From positions 620,001-684,000 of the forward strand of contig NZ_JBHRTO010000002.1 of the NCBI RefSeq assembly GCF_042646385.1: 64,000 bases of DNA. The letters are read 5' to 3'. Below, piece by piece: positions 25,010-34,023 of this stretch. Origin of the DNA: Cypionkella sinensis. GTDB lineage: Bacteria; Pseudomonadota; Alphaproteobacteria; Rhodobacterales; Rhodobacteraceae. A program made the position numbers and the translations under genes. Within the stretch, counting starts at the first letter, position 1; every line of letters starts with the position of its first letter. The notes beneath the pieces were generated by a model, which was given only the letters and a program-made list of their open reading frames with translations, made no database searches and was not told the DNA's origin.

Positions 25010-26320
25010 TTACTTGGTATAACCAGCCGAGGTCATCTCGTCGGCCACAAGCGCCTGTGCTTCGGCCAAAGCCTCATCGCCGGTTTTCTGGCCAGCCAAA
25101 GCTGCCGAGAACAACTCACCCACGCTGGTTGCCATGCCCGCAAATTCCGGGATAGCGACGAACTGCACGCCGACATAAGGCACCGGCTTGACGGTCGGAT
25201 GCGTCGGGTCAGCCGAGTTGATGCTGTCCAGCGTCATCTTGGCGAACGGCACTTTCTGGTATTCCGGGTTCGCATAAAGCGACGCACGGGTGCCCGGAGG
25301 CACGTTTGCCCAGCCTTCTTTCGAAGCGACAAGCGCCAGATAGTCTTTGTTGGTTGCCCAGTTGATGAACGCCTTGGCAGCCTCTTGCTTTTGCGACGAA
25401 GCCGGGATTGCCAAAGACCATGCCCACAGCCAGTTGCCGCGCTTGCCCAGACCGTTATCCGGTGCCAGAGCGAAGCCAACCTTGTCAGCCACGGTGCTGT
25501 CTTTGCCGGTCACGAACGAAGCTGCCACAGTGGCGTCGATCCACATGCCGCACTTGCCTTGTTGGAACAGCGTCAGGTTTTCGTTGAAACCGTTGTTCGA
25601 TGCGCCAGCCGGGCCGTAGTTGGTCATCAGGTTCAAATAGAAATCCAGCGTGGCTTTCCATTCCGGCTGATCGAACTGGGCAACCCAGTTTTCATCAAAC
25701 CAACGCGCGCCGAAAGAGTTCGACATCGCGGTCAGGAAGGCCATGTTCTCGCCCCAACCGGCTTTGCCGCGCAGGCAAATGCCGTTGATGCCAGCGTCGC
25801 GATTGGTCATCGCCTTGGCCGCAGCTTCGATATCGGTCCAGGTCGGCGCGTCAGGCATCTTCAGGCCAGCAGCATCCATCAGGTCTTTGCGATACATAAC
25901 CATCGAGGATTCACCGTAGAACGGTGCAGCCAGCAGATTGCCATCAACAGTCAGACCGCCAGCGATGGCGGGCAGGATGTCGGCGGCATCGTAATCGGCG
26001 GGCAGATCGTTCAGGCTGGCGAGCCAACCTTGCTTGCCCCAGATCGGAACTTCATAGGTGCCGATGGTCATCACGTCGTATTGGCCACCGCCGGTCGCGA
26101 TATCGGTGGTCACGTTCTGGCGCAGAACGTTTTCTTCCAGCGTAACCCACTCAACTTTGATGTCGGGGTTCTTGGCGTAGAAATCGTCCATCAGCCCTTG
26201 CATGCGAACCATGTCGCCGTTGTTCACGGTGGCGACAGTGATCGTGGTTTCGGCCGATGCAAGACCCGCAAGGGTAAGCAAAGCCGTCGCGCCAAGCAGC
26301 GCGCGAAGCGTCATGTTCAT
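25010..26320 (-). CDS. smoE: Polyol-binding periplasmic protein SmoE
   Basis: 436 residues, an extracellular solute-binding protein of family 1. The signal peptide ends near ALLTLAGLASA (residue 23); the mature part begins ETTITVATVNNGDM. GGGAGG lies seven bases before the ATG. It is the first gene of the smo transporter operon, behind a palindromic operator. Confidence 0.95.
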   Translation of the reverse strand: MNMTLRALLGATALLTLAGLASAETTITVATVNNGDMVRMQGLMDDFYAKNPDIKVEWVTLEENVLRQNVTTDIATGGGQYDVMTIGTYEVPIWGKQGWLASLNDLPADYDAADILPAIAGGLTVDGNLLAAPFYGESSMVMYRKDLMDAAGLKMPDAPTWTDIEAAAKAMTNRDAGINGICLRGKAGWGENMAFLTAMSNSFGARWFDENWVAQFDQPEWKATLDFYLNLMTNYGPAGASNNGFNENLTLFQQGKCGMWIDATVAASFVTGKDSTVADKVGFALAPDNGLGKRGNWLWAWSLAIPASSQKQEAAKAFINWATNKDYLALVASKEGWANVPPGTRASLYANPEYQKVPFAKMTLDSINSADPTHPTVKPVPYVGVQFVAIPEFAGMATSVGELFSAALAGQKTGDEALAEAQALVADEMTSAGYTK

Positions 26321-26361
26321 TGGTATCCTCCCAGATCAGCGATTGAGCATTTCATCGCTTA

Positions 26362-26377
26362 GTGAGTAATTGCTCAC
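26362..26377 (-). promoter_or_regulatory. Operator candidate in front of smoE
   Basis: GTGAGTAATTGCTCAC: 5-base perfect arms with a near-symmetric AATT centre, 42 bases upstream of smoE. SorC/DeoR-type sugar regulators bind such sites, and the putative regulator is encoded 50 bases further upstream. A half site (TGAGCA) lies nearby at 26344. Confidence 0.6.
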
Positions 26378-26425
26378 AAAAAGGTGTGATCCGTCAAGCC
26401 CCATTTTCCGCCGCATCTGCAAAGA

Positions 26426-27382
26426 TTATAGGCGGTTTAATAACGCCCGCGCGGTTGGCTCGTCTGTCACCAAGCCGTTGATAATGCGTGATTTCAATGC
26501 CCCAGCAATCGCCGGAACCTTCGATGCACCCGCAGCAATCCCGATGGATGGTCGATCCAACCCCGGCGCGACTCGAACACCACCTGTGCGTGTGTTCGTG
26601 CCCACATCCAAATAAATCCCCTGCGAGTCGAACACCCAACCGGCGACCTCGCCGACCGCGCCCGCCGCCTGCATCTCGTCCAGTTCCGCGCGGCTGACAA
26701 AGCCATCCTTCAGCAGCGGCGCGTCATTGCTCATCTGGCCGACGCCCACAAAAACCACATCCGCCGCCTGTGCCAGATCGACCACCTTTTTCACCGGCCC
26801 CAGCGCGTGAAATGCCGCGTTCTCCGCAGGCGTCGGGCTGATCACCGGCACCGGCATGGGATAGTGCGGCGCGCGCACCTTGTCGGCAATCCGCATCACA
26901 ACGTCAAAGAAAGACGCCGAGCCATCCGGCGCGATGTTTCCGATCAGCGACACCAATCGGTGCTGATCGGCATCCATCGGCGTCATCGCATCGACCATGC
27001 CGCGCATCGCGCGCCCGGTGCCCAAGGCAATCACCGAAGGCGCGGGCATCCGCAAGAACCGCTCCAGTTCCGCCGCAGCCGCTGGCCCAATAGCCCGCAC
27101 CCCATCCGCCCCCGGCCCAAGACTGGGTGCCACCCGGCAGCGCAGCAGGCCAAAGCGGCGTGTCAGTTCGGCCTCCATATCCAGACAGGCGCCAATCGGG
27201 TGATTCAGCCGCACATGGATCAGCCCTTCGGCCATGGCCCGGCTGACAAGACGCTGCGCGCGCTGGCGGGATACCCCAAGCTCTGCTGCAATCTGATCCT
27301 GCGTCAGACCACCGACGTAATACAGCCAGCCCGCGCGCGCGGCTTCATCGTTCAGCGTCGGTTCTGGATCGGTCCGGCTCAT
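26426..27382 (-). CDS. smoC: Sugar-binding transcriptional regulator, SorC family (SmoC-like)
   Basis: 318 residues. The N-terminal helix-turn-helix is in GGLTQDQIAAELGVSRQRAQ (about residues 25-44); the remainder is the sugar-phosphate-isomerase-like effector domain (ALGTGRAMRGMVDAM, VVFVGVGQMSNDAPL, GVRVAPGLDRPSIGIAAGAS). It is encoded directly upstream of smoE on the same strand, so it probably controls the polyol operon through the palindrome at 26362. It overlaps the HAD gene by four bases. Confidence 0.9.
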   Translation of the reverse strand: MSRTDPEPTLNDEAARAGWLYYVGGLTQDQIAAELGVSRQRAQRLVSRAMAEGLIHVRLNHPIGACLDMEAELTRRFGLLRCRVAPSLGPGADGVRAIGPAAAAELERFLRMPAPSVIALGTGRAMRGMVDAMTPMDADQHRLVSLIGNIAPDGSASFFDVVMRIADKVRAPHYPMPVPVISPTPAENAAFHALGPVKKVVDLAQAADVVFVGVGQMSNDAPLLKDGFVSRAELDEMQAAGAVGEVAGWVFDSQGIYLDVGTNTRTGGVRVAPGLDRPSIGIAAGASKVPAIAGALKSRIINGLVTDEPTARALLNRL

Positions 27383-28047
27383 CTGTGCCCCTTCAATTCG
27401 GGCGCAATGTCGTAGAAGTCGGCGAAGGATGCAAACCTCAAGTGTGGGCGCGCATCTTCCGGCTCATCCAAAGCCCGGTCCCGCAAGTGACTGCCGCCGG
27501 TAAACCGCCAAACCACCATGCCTGCCGCAAGCCCCGCCCTGATGCCGGTCAGACTGTCTTCGATCACCAGACAGCGCGCCGGATCGGCCCCCATCTTTGC
27601 CGCGGCATACAGGAACAGATCCGGCGCAGGCTTGCCGCGCGCCACAAGGGTCGAGGTGAACAGCCGCGCATCCGCCAGATGCCCCAACCCCACCATGGTC
27701 AAAGACCGCGCCGCCCGCATCGGGCTGGATGAGGTGGCGATGCAATAGGGCACCCCCATTTCGGCAATCACCTCGGCCACCCCCGGCATGATCTTCAATT
27801 CGCTTTCAAACCGCGCCAGCAGACGCGCCCGATACTGATCCTCGAAATCCGGTGGCAGCGTCAGGTTGAACGCCTCGCGGATGGTGTTCATCACGGTGGG
27901 ATAGCTGCGCCCCAGAAAGTGCTGCGCGACATAGGCCAGATCAATCTGCACGCCCCGCTCCGCCAGCGCGTCAATCAGCATCTGCGCCGAGATGATCTCG
28001 CTATCAATCAACACGCCGTCACAATCAAAGATCACCAGATCAAACAT
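27379..28047 (-). CDS. HAD family phosphatase (beta-phosphoglucomutase-like)
   Basis: 222 residues. Motif I FDCDGVLIDSE (D8 and D10), a helical cap, motif II ATSSSPMRAAR, Lys in ARGKPAPDLFLYAA, and motif IV VIEDSLTGIRAG. The DxD form and cap resemble phosphatases of sugar or polyol phosphates (YcjU/GS1-like). Its position between the regulator and a peptidase gene suggests it belongs to the polyol region, perhaps removing a sugar phosphate. Confidence 0.9.
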   Translation of the reverse strand: MFDLVIFDCDGVLIDSEIISAQMLIDALAERGVQIDLAYVAQHFLGRSYPTVMNTIREAFNLTLPPDFEDQYRARLLARFESELKIMPGVAEVIAEMGVPYCIATSSSPMRAARSLTMVGLGHLADARLFTSTLVARGKPAPDLFLYAAAKMGADPARCLVIEDSLTGIRAGLAAGMVVWRFTGGSHLRDRALDEPEDARPHLRFASFADFYDIAPELKGHR

Positions 28048-29120
28048 CAGAACAACGCGGCCAGCCGTTTGGTATCAATCCCCGGCACCACCTGCCCCAC
28101 AGGCTTGACCGTCGCCACATCCTCGCCTGCGACGATGGCATTGACCACGGCCTCCTCGACCGCCTGCACCGCCGCCAGATACAAAGGATCAATCAACTCG
28201 CCATTGATCTCGGCTTTGGTCAGCACCGCCGCCGCCCGTTGCGGCATCGGCCCCGGATTGGCGGTGGACAGCGCCAAAAAGATATCGCCCGACGAATTGC
28301 CCCCCGGCGTGCCACCGCGCCCGATCCCCAAAGCCGCCCGCTTGGCCACTTGCCGCAGCGACAGCCCCGACAGCGGTGCATCGGTGATCAGCACCACGAT
28401 GATCGAGCCCATTTCCTTCTGCGGCGTGCCGCGGTCGAACATGCCTTCCGGCATCAACTGCCCCACCGGCTTGCCCAACACCTGAAAATCCGGCCGCCGC
28501 CCGTGGTTGGCCTGCACCAGACAGCCCATCGTATAGCTTTGCCCGCCAATCTCGAACAGGCGCGATGACGTGCCCGTCCCCGCCTTGAACTGATAGGCAA
28601 TCATGCCATTGCCGCCGCCAACCGAGCCTTCGGCCACCGGCCCGCCCTTCGCCGCCCATAGTGCCGCGATGGCGTGATCCGATGTGACGTGCAGCGCGTT
28701 GATATCGTTCAACACGCCGTCATAAGTCTCGGCCACCACAGGCATTGCCCAGCCGTGATCTTTCTGGAAAAACTCGGCATAATGCTCGATCATCCATTTG
28801 GTCACACCATGATGCACCGCACCGACGCCATGCGTGTTGGTGATGCAAACCGGGCCGATCATATAACCCGCATCATCAATCCAATGCGTGCCGGTCATCT
28901 CGCCATTGCCGTTCAGAGCATAATGCCCCGCCCAAATCGGCACCGGAACACCGGCATCATCGCGGGGCCGGATCGCCGTCACCCCGGTGCGCATCCGCTG
29001 TGCCGGATCGGTCAACGTGGTAAAGCCCACCGTGACACCGGCCACATCGGTGATCGCATTCAGCGGCCCGGGGTGGCCCGGAAACGGCAAGCCAAGATCG
29101 CGGGCACGAGGTTTTTGCAT
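28047..29120 (-). CDS. P1 family peptidase (DmpA-like aminopeptidase)
   Basis: 357 residues. Family members are Ntn-type hydrolases that cut themselves before an internal Ser; the corresponding segment is GGNSSGD with Ser at about 276-277. NTHGVGAVHHGV and SVGGGNGMIAYQFKAGTGTSS are further signatures. Such enzymes release N-terminal D- or L-residues or beta-amino acids from small peptides. It shares one base with the HAD gene and is ten bases from the serine hydrolase gene. Confidence 0.92.
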   Translation of the reverse strand: MQKPRARDLGLPFPGHPGPLNAITDVAGVTVGFTTLTDPAQRMRTGVTAIRPRDDAGVPVPIWAGHYALNGNGEMTGTHWIDDAGYMIGPVCITNTHGVGAVHHGVTKWMIEHYAEFFQKDHGWAMPVVAETYDGVLNDINALHVTSDHAIAALWAAKGGPVAEGSVGGGNGMIAYQFKAGTGTSSRLFEIGGQSYTMGCLVQANHGRRPDFQVLGKPVGQLMPEGMFDRGTPQKEMGSIIVVLITDAPLSGLSLRQVAKRAALGIGRGGTPGGNSSGDIFLALSTANPGPMPQRAAAVLTKAEINGELIDPLYLAAVQAVEEAVVNAIVAGEDVATVKPVGQVVPGIDTKRLAALF

Positions 29121-29129
29121 GGTATCCTC

Positions 29130-30245
29130 CTATTTCAGCCCAGCAAGCACATTGTAAACGCAATCGACAAGCCGCTTGCGGCGCGGGTCGATATCGTCGC
29201 CAAAGCCCATCATGTGATTGGTGGTAAAGCCGATGCCAAACTGCGCCGCAGGATCGGCAAAGCCAAAGCTGCCACCCCAGCCACCATGGCCGAAACTGCC
29301 CGCTGCCGCGCCTTGCTGCATCAGGCCAAACCCCGCGCCATAAGACGCCTCGCCGCCCAACGCCGCATCCAGCCCGATGAAACGCGGCTTGGTCGCCTCG
29401 GCCAATGCGCGGCGCGACAACAGCTTGGGCGCATCCGACACCAGATCGCCGTAAATCAGCGCCATCGCCTTGGCCGTTGCGTGCCCATTCGCCCCCGGAA
29501 TTTCAGCCGCCCGCCAAGCGCGGCTGTTCGGCTCGGTCGGGCCAATCGCCGGGTTGCGCCAGGCATGCGGATGCGCCGACTCCAGCACCTGATGGATGCC
29601 ATCCATGATCCCCGGACCGGCGATAACCTCGGCCAGCCGCGCCTCATGCGCCTCGGGCAATCCGACATGGATATCCGCCGCCATCGGCCCCGCGATCTGA
29701 TCGCGCAGAAACGCGCCAAAGCTTTGCCCCGTCACACGCCGCAACGGCTCGGCCACCAGTGTGCCCAGTGAGATCGCGTGATAGACCGAAGTGCAGCGCG
29801 GCGGCCACAACGGCGCCATCGCCGCCAGCGCCTGCGCATATGGCGCACCGGCGTAAAGCCCCGCCAGATCCATCGGCACCGCCAGCCCATCCAGCCCGGC
29901 CTGATGCGACAGACATTCTCCCACCGTCAGATCAGCCTTGCCGCCCGCTGCGAACTCGGGCCAATAGCGCGCCATCGGCTGATCGTAATCGACCAGCCCC
30001 CGGTCTACCAACATCGCCATCGCCACTGCCGCGATGCCCTTGGTGCAAGACCACACATTCACCAGCGTATCCTGCGCCCAGGCGCGCTGACCCGCCGCAT
30101 CGGCAAAACCGCCCCACAACTCGGCCACTAGCTTGCCGCGATGCACCACCGCGACCGAGCCGCCATGCTGGCCCAGCGCAAAGCAATCCTCAAACGCTGC
30201 CCGCAGCGGCGCAAACTCTGCCGTGGTCTGTCCGTGAACCGTCAT
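29130..30245 (-). CDS. Serine hydrolase (beta-lactamase / EstB family)
   Basis: 371 residues. The SxxK motif is S66-C-T-K69, the second motif is Y155-H-A, and a late GHGGWGGSFG holds the third (HGG instead of KTG), as in class C-like esterases (EstB type). There is no signal peptide, so it should act in the cytoplasm on esters or small amides. It is the first gene of the minus-strand group that ends with smoC; it is divergent from urtA. Confidence 0.9.
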   Translation of the reverse strand: MTVHGQTTAEFAPLRAAFEDCFALGQHGGSVAVVHRGKLVAELWGGFADAAGQRAWAQDTLVNVWSCTKGIAAVAMAMLVDRGLVDYDQPMARYWPEFAAGGKADLTVGECLSHQAGLDGLAVPMDLAGLYAGAPYAQALAAMAPLWPPRCTSVYHAISLGTLVAEPLRRVTGQSFGAFLRDQIAGPMAADIHVGLPEAHEARLAEVIAGPGIMDGIHQVLESAHPHAWRNPAIGPTEPNSRAWRAAEIPGANGHATAKAMALIYGDLVSDAPKLLSRRALAEATKPRFIGLDAALGGEASYGAGFGLMQQGAAAGSFGHGGWGGSFGFADPAAQFGIGFTTNHMMGFGDDIDPRRKRLVDCVYNVLAGLK

Positions 30246-30661
30246 CGCTTACCCCTGCCCCATTTGGCCTGCCTGTTTGCCCCAAGCATAGGCAGCGCGC
30301 CGCCGCCGTCCACCCCGCCCTGCGACCCGATATGTCGGTTTCCCGCCGTTCTGCGTCGCCCAACGCCACCGATTCACACATGCAGCGCCCACTTTCTGCG
30401 CCGCAGCATCGCGCCGCGCCCACAAAACAGGCAGAAGCCCTGACCCATCCGCATTTGCCGCCCGTTTCGCCCGCAAGACCGTTGCCGCAGGGTTAGCCCC
30501 GGCCTTTGCTGCATCTGCTTGGGTCTGCTCAGGCACAAGCCGGTGGTCGCGCGGCGGTTTCACAACCGCGCCACCGCAGGGTTGCAACAAAACTGCCCTC
30601 TCACCATGGACGTTCTTCCCCAGAATGGAAGCGCCAGAGCGGGCCCAACAGGGGACACAAT
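30246..30661. other. Divergent intergenic region before urtA
   Basis: 416 bases without a convincing gene. Several open frames exist on both strands but they are arginine/proline/alanine-rich and lack ribosome sites. The region should contain the promoters of the serine hydrolase gene and of the urt operon; I could not find a clear sigma-54 (GG-N10-GC) or NtrC site. Confidence 0.5.
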
Positions 30662-31948
30662 ATGAAACTGACCAGACGTTCGCTTTTGGCCTCGGGCATC
30701 GCCGCCATGGCGCTGCCGCGCGCGGCTTTCGCTGCCGGTGAAACCATCAAGATCGGCGTGCTGCACTCGTTGTCGGGCACGATGGCGATTTCGGAAACCA
30801 CGCTGAAAGACACCATGCTGATGCTGATCGAGGCGCAAAACGCCAAGGGCGGCGTGTTGGGCAAAAAGCTGGAGGCCGTCGTGGTCGATCCGGCCTCCGA
30901 CTGGCCGCTGTTCGCCGAGAAGGCACGCGAACTGCTGACCGTTTCCAAGGTCGATGTGATGTTCGGCTGCTGGACATCCGTGTCGCGCAAATCCGTGCTG
31001 CCGGTGATCGAGGAACTGAACGGCCTGCTGTTCTACCCGGTGCAGTATGAAGGCGAGGAATCCTCGAAGAACGTGTTCTACACCGGCGCTGCCCCGAACC
31101 AGCAAGCCATCCCGGCGGTGGACTATTACCTTGAAGAACTCGGCGTGAAGAAATTCGCCCTGCTCGGCACCGATTACGTCTATCCGCGCACCACCAACAA
31201 CATTCTTGAGGCTTACCTGATCTCGAAAGGCATCCCGAAAGAGGATATCTTCGTCAACTACACCCCGTTCGGCCATTCCGACTGGTCGAAGATCGTGGCC
31301 GATGTGGTGGCCTTGGGTGCGGACGGCAAAAAGACCGGGGTGATTTCCACCATCAATGGCGACGCCAACATCGGTTTCTACAAAGAACTCGCCGCCGCAG
31401 GTGTCACCGCCGATAAACTCCCGGTCTGCGCGTTTTCGGTGGGTGAGGAGGAACTGGCGGGCCTCGATACCTCGAACCTCGTCGGCCATCTGGCGGCCTG
31501 GAACTATTTCATGTCCGCTGACACCCCGGAAAATAAGGCGTTCATCGAGCAATGGCACGCCTATATCAAAGACGAAAAGCGCCCGACCAATGACCCGATG
31601 GAGGCGCATTACATCGGCTTCAACATGTGGGTGAACGCGGTGACAGCCGCAGGCACCACCGCTGTCGATGCGGTGTCCGATGCGATGATCGGCCAGAAAT
31701 TCCCCAACCTGACGGGAACCACCGCCGAGATGCTGCCGAACCACCACCTGACCAAGCCGGTGCTGATCGGCGAGATCCGCGCCGATGGTCAGTTCGACAT
31801 CATCAGCCAGACCGATCCGGTTCCGGGCGACGCATGGACCGATTTCCTTCCCGAGTCGGCAGTGCTGGAGGCTGATTGGAAAGATCTGAAATGCGGCATG
31901 TATAACAAAGAAACCAAGACCTGCGTGCAGTTGAAATCCAACTACTAA
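30662..31948 (+). CDS. urtA: Urea ABC transporter substrate-binding protein UrtA
   Basis: 428 residues. The signal peptide is of twin-arginine appearance (MKLTRRSLLASGIAAMALP, cleavage after AAFA). The mature protein shows the UrtA marks KIGVLHSLSGTMAISE, MFGCWTSVSRKSVLPV, LLFYPVQYEGEE and GTDYVYPRTTN. AGGGG lies eight bases before the ATG, which decides the start against a longer frame. It binds urea in the periplasm for UrtBCDE. Confidence 0.97.
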   Translation: MKLTRRSLLASGIAAMALPRAAFAAGETIKIGVLHSLSGTMAISETTLKDTMLMLIEAQNAKGGVLGKKLEAVVVDPASDWPLFAEKARELLTVSKVDVMFGCWTSVSRKSVLPVIEELNGLLFYPVQYEGEESSKNVFYTGAAPNQQAIPAVDYYLEELGVKKFALLGTDYVYPRTTNNILEAYLISKGIPKEDIFVNYTPFGHSDWSKIVADVVALGADGKKTGVISTINGDANIGFYKELAAAGVTADKLPVCAFSVGEEELAGLDTSNLVGHLAAWNYFMSADTPENKAFIEQWHAYIKDEKRPTNDPMEAHYIGFNMWVNAVTAAGTTAVDAVSDAMIGQKFPNLTGTTAEMLPNHHLTKPVLIGEIRADGQFDIISQTDPVPGDAWTDFLPESAVLEADWKDLKCGMYNKETKTCVQLKSNY

Positions 31949-31955
31949 GCAGCGC

Positions 31956-31977
31956 GGAGGGGCCATCCGGCCCCTCC
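31956..31977 (+). promoter_or_regulatory. Intercistronic hairpin between urtA and urtB
   Basis: GGAGGGGCC, four bases, GGCCCCTCC, directly after the urtA stop and without a T-run. As with the hairpin after smoE, it probably stabilises the binding-protein mRNA and reduces expression of the membrane genes. Confidence 0.65.
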
Positions 31978-32003
31978 CCTCCTCCCCCACCGGAAACTTC
32001 CCC

Positions 32004-33935
32004 ATGCGCTTTCTGCTGGCCTGCCTTCTGGCACTCCTGTTCGTCGCCCCTCTGCGCGCCGAAACCGCCGCCGAAATCCTCGCCAGCAACGCAGCTTTGG
32101 TGCAGAAAGCCTCGCGCCAGACCATCGCCCCGGTGATTGATGCCTTGGGGGCCAGTGGCGACCCCGCCGCCGCAGAAGTGTTGGAGGCTTGGGCGAACAA
32201 GGGCCTCGGCATCCGCAAATCCGATGGCATGTTCTTTCTGATAACGCCCACCGAAGGCGGCTACGCCCTGCGCGATCTGACAGGTGCTGCCGCAGGCCAG
32301 GCCGCGAAATCCGACATCACCGAGTTGAAGCCCAACGCCGGCGTGCGCGGCATGATCGCCACCGCTTTGGTGCAATTCACCCTGTCCGACCCTGATCGCG
32401 CCAAACGCGCCGCAGCCCTGGACTCCATCGCGAAAGACCCCAAGCCCGAGGCCCTCGCCCCCCTGCGCGCCGCCATCGACACCGAACCTGACACCTCGCT
32501 GAAAGCCCAGAAACAGCGCCTCGAACGCCTGTTGACCCTGCGCTTTGACCCCGACTCTGCCGCCCGCATCGCCGCCATCAACAGCTTTGGTGCCGACCTT
32601 GGCCTTGATCTGCGCGGCGCGTTGAACCCGCTGCTGGCCATCACCAAACTGGCCGCCGCCACGCCCCCTACCGCCAACATCGCGCGCGAGTTGAAGCCCG
32701 GCCGCGATCTGACTGAAGCCGAGGCCTACGACCTGCTGGTTGACGCCAACCTCGCCCCTGCCCGTCTGACCATCGAAGCCCAACGCGCCGCCCTGATCGC
32801 CAACCTGGCCAACGGTGCAGTCGGCGGCATCCCCCTCGCTGATCTCGACACCCAAGCCGCCCGCGACCGCGCCTATACCGCGCTGGAAGCCGCAGGCACC
32901 GTGCCGCAAGCCGCCACCGATGATGAGGCCGCAGCCGCGCTGAATGCCCATCATTTCTACGACATCTACACCGAGCCGGACCCCGCCGTGACCACAGCCG
33001 CCAGTGCCGCGCTGAAATCCATCGGCCATAAGGTCGCCGCTATGCAGGCCGCCGACCTCGCCCTAGACGGCCTCTCGCTGGCCTCGATCTACTTCCTTGC
33101 CGCCATCGGCCTTGCCATCACCTTCGGCGTCATGGGCGTGATCAATATGGCTCATGGCGAGTTCATCACCATGGGCGCGTACACCGGCTATGTCGTGCAA
33201 CTCTACGTCCCGAACTACACCGCCTCGATCCTGATCGCCCTGCCGCTAGCCTTCGCCGTCACCTTCGCCGCAGGCGTGGCGATGGAGCGTCTGGTGATCC
33301 GCCACCTTTACAAACGCCCGTTGGAGACTTTGCTTGCCACCTTCGGCATCTCGATTGCGCTGCAACAGATCCTGAAAAACGTCTTCGGCACCCAAGCCCG
33401 CCCGCTGACCTCTCCGGCATGGCTGGACGGCGCGCTGACCCTGAACGATGTGGTCTCGATCAGCTATATCCGCATCGCCATTTTCGTGCTGGCCCTGCTA
33501 TTCCTGTCGTTCTTCCTCTGGCTGATGAAGCGCACGCGTTTGGGTCTCGAAGTACGCGCCGTCACGCAAAACCCCACCATGGCCGCCAGCATGGGCATCA
33601 ACCCCGACCGCATCAACATGCTGACCTTCGGCCTTGGTTCCGGCATCGCAGGCATCGCGGGCGTGGCCATCGGCCTGTTCGCCAAAGTCACCTCCGAACT
33701 CGGCACCGACTACATCGTGCAAAGCTTCATGACCGTGGTGGTCGGCGGCGTCGGCAACATCTGGGGCGCACTTGCGGGCGCGACCATGATCGGCGGGCTG
33801 CAAAAGATGATCGAGTTCCTCAACCCCTCGAACACCCTCGCGGCGCAAACCTACATGATCCTGTTCATCATCCTGTTCATCCAGTTCCGCCCCCGCGGCA
33901 TCATCGCCCTCAAGGGCCGCGCGGCAGGAGATTGA
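32004..33935 (+). CDS. urtB: Urea ABC transporter permease UrtB
   Basis: 643 residues. A signal peptide is followed by a periplasmic, alanine-rich helical region up to about residue 340 (HEAT-repeat-like: EALAPLRAAIDTEPDTSLKA), then the LivH-type permease with eight or so helices beginning GLSLASIYFLAAIGLAITFG and ending with FRPRGIIALKG. Proteobacterial UrtB has such an extension, but this one is long. It forms the urea channel with UrtC. Confidence 0.96.
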   Translation: MRFLLACLLALLFVAPLRAETAAEILASNAALVQKASRQTIAPVIDALGASGDPAAAEVLEAWANKGLGIRKSDGMFFLITPTEGGYALRDLTGAAAGQAAKSDITELKPNAGVRGMIATALVQFTLSDPDRAKRAAALDSIAKDPKPEALAPLRAAIDTEPDTSLKAQKQRLERLLTLRFDPDSAARIAAINSFGADLGLDLRGALNPLLAITKLAAATPPTANIARELKPGRDLTEAEAYDLLVDANLAPARLTIEAQRAALIANLANGAVGGIPLADLDTQAARDRAYTALEAAGTVPQAATDDEAAAALNAHHFYDIYTEPDPAVTTAASAALKSIGHKVAAMQAADLALDGLSLASIYFLAAIGLAITFGVMGVINMAHGEFITMGAYTGYVVQLYVPNYTASILIALPLAFAVTFAAGVAMERLVIRHLYKRPLETLLATFGISIALQQILKNVFGTQARPLTSPAWLDGALTLNDVVSISYIRIAIFVLALLFLSFFLWLMKRTRLGLEVRAVTQNPTMAASMGINPDRINMLTFGLGSGIAGIAGVAIGLFAKVTSELGTDYIVQSFMTVVVGGVGNIWGALAGATMIGGLQKMIEFLNPSNTLAAQTYMILFIILFIQFRPRGIIALKGRAAGD

Positions 33936-33956
33936 ATATGCAGCACACCTTAGCCC

Positions 33957-34003
33957 CTTCATCTTGGCAAAAATACTCCGGGGGTCCGGGGGCTGGCCCC
34001 CGG
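33957..34003 (+). repeat. Dispersed CATCTTGG-type repeat, copy 2, between urtB and urtC
   Basis: CTTCATCTTGGCAAAAATAC and TCCGGGGG, then a strong hairpin CCGGGGGC/GCCCCCGG. It lies inside the urt operon in the 88-base gap before urtC, so it must be transcribed and could weaken read-through. Confidence 0.65.
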
Positions 34004-34023
34004 CCTTCGGGCAAGGAAATCGC

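Noticed and set aside
30249..30590. Minus-strand frame of 113 codons directly upstream of the serine hydrolase gene
   Set aside because: Arg/Ala/Gly-rich, no ribosome site, no recognisable domain; probably a GC-rich chance frame.
33964..34023. Upstream in-frame extension of urtC
   Set aside because: It translates the dispersed repeat; a good ribosome site precedes the ATG at 34024.
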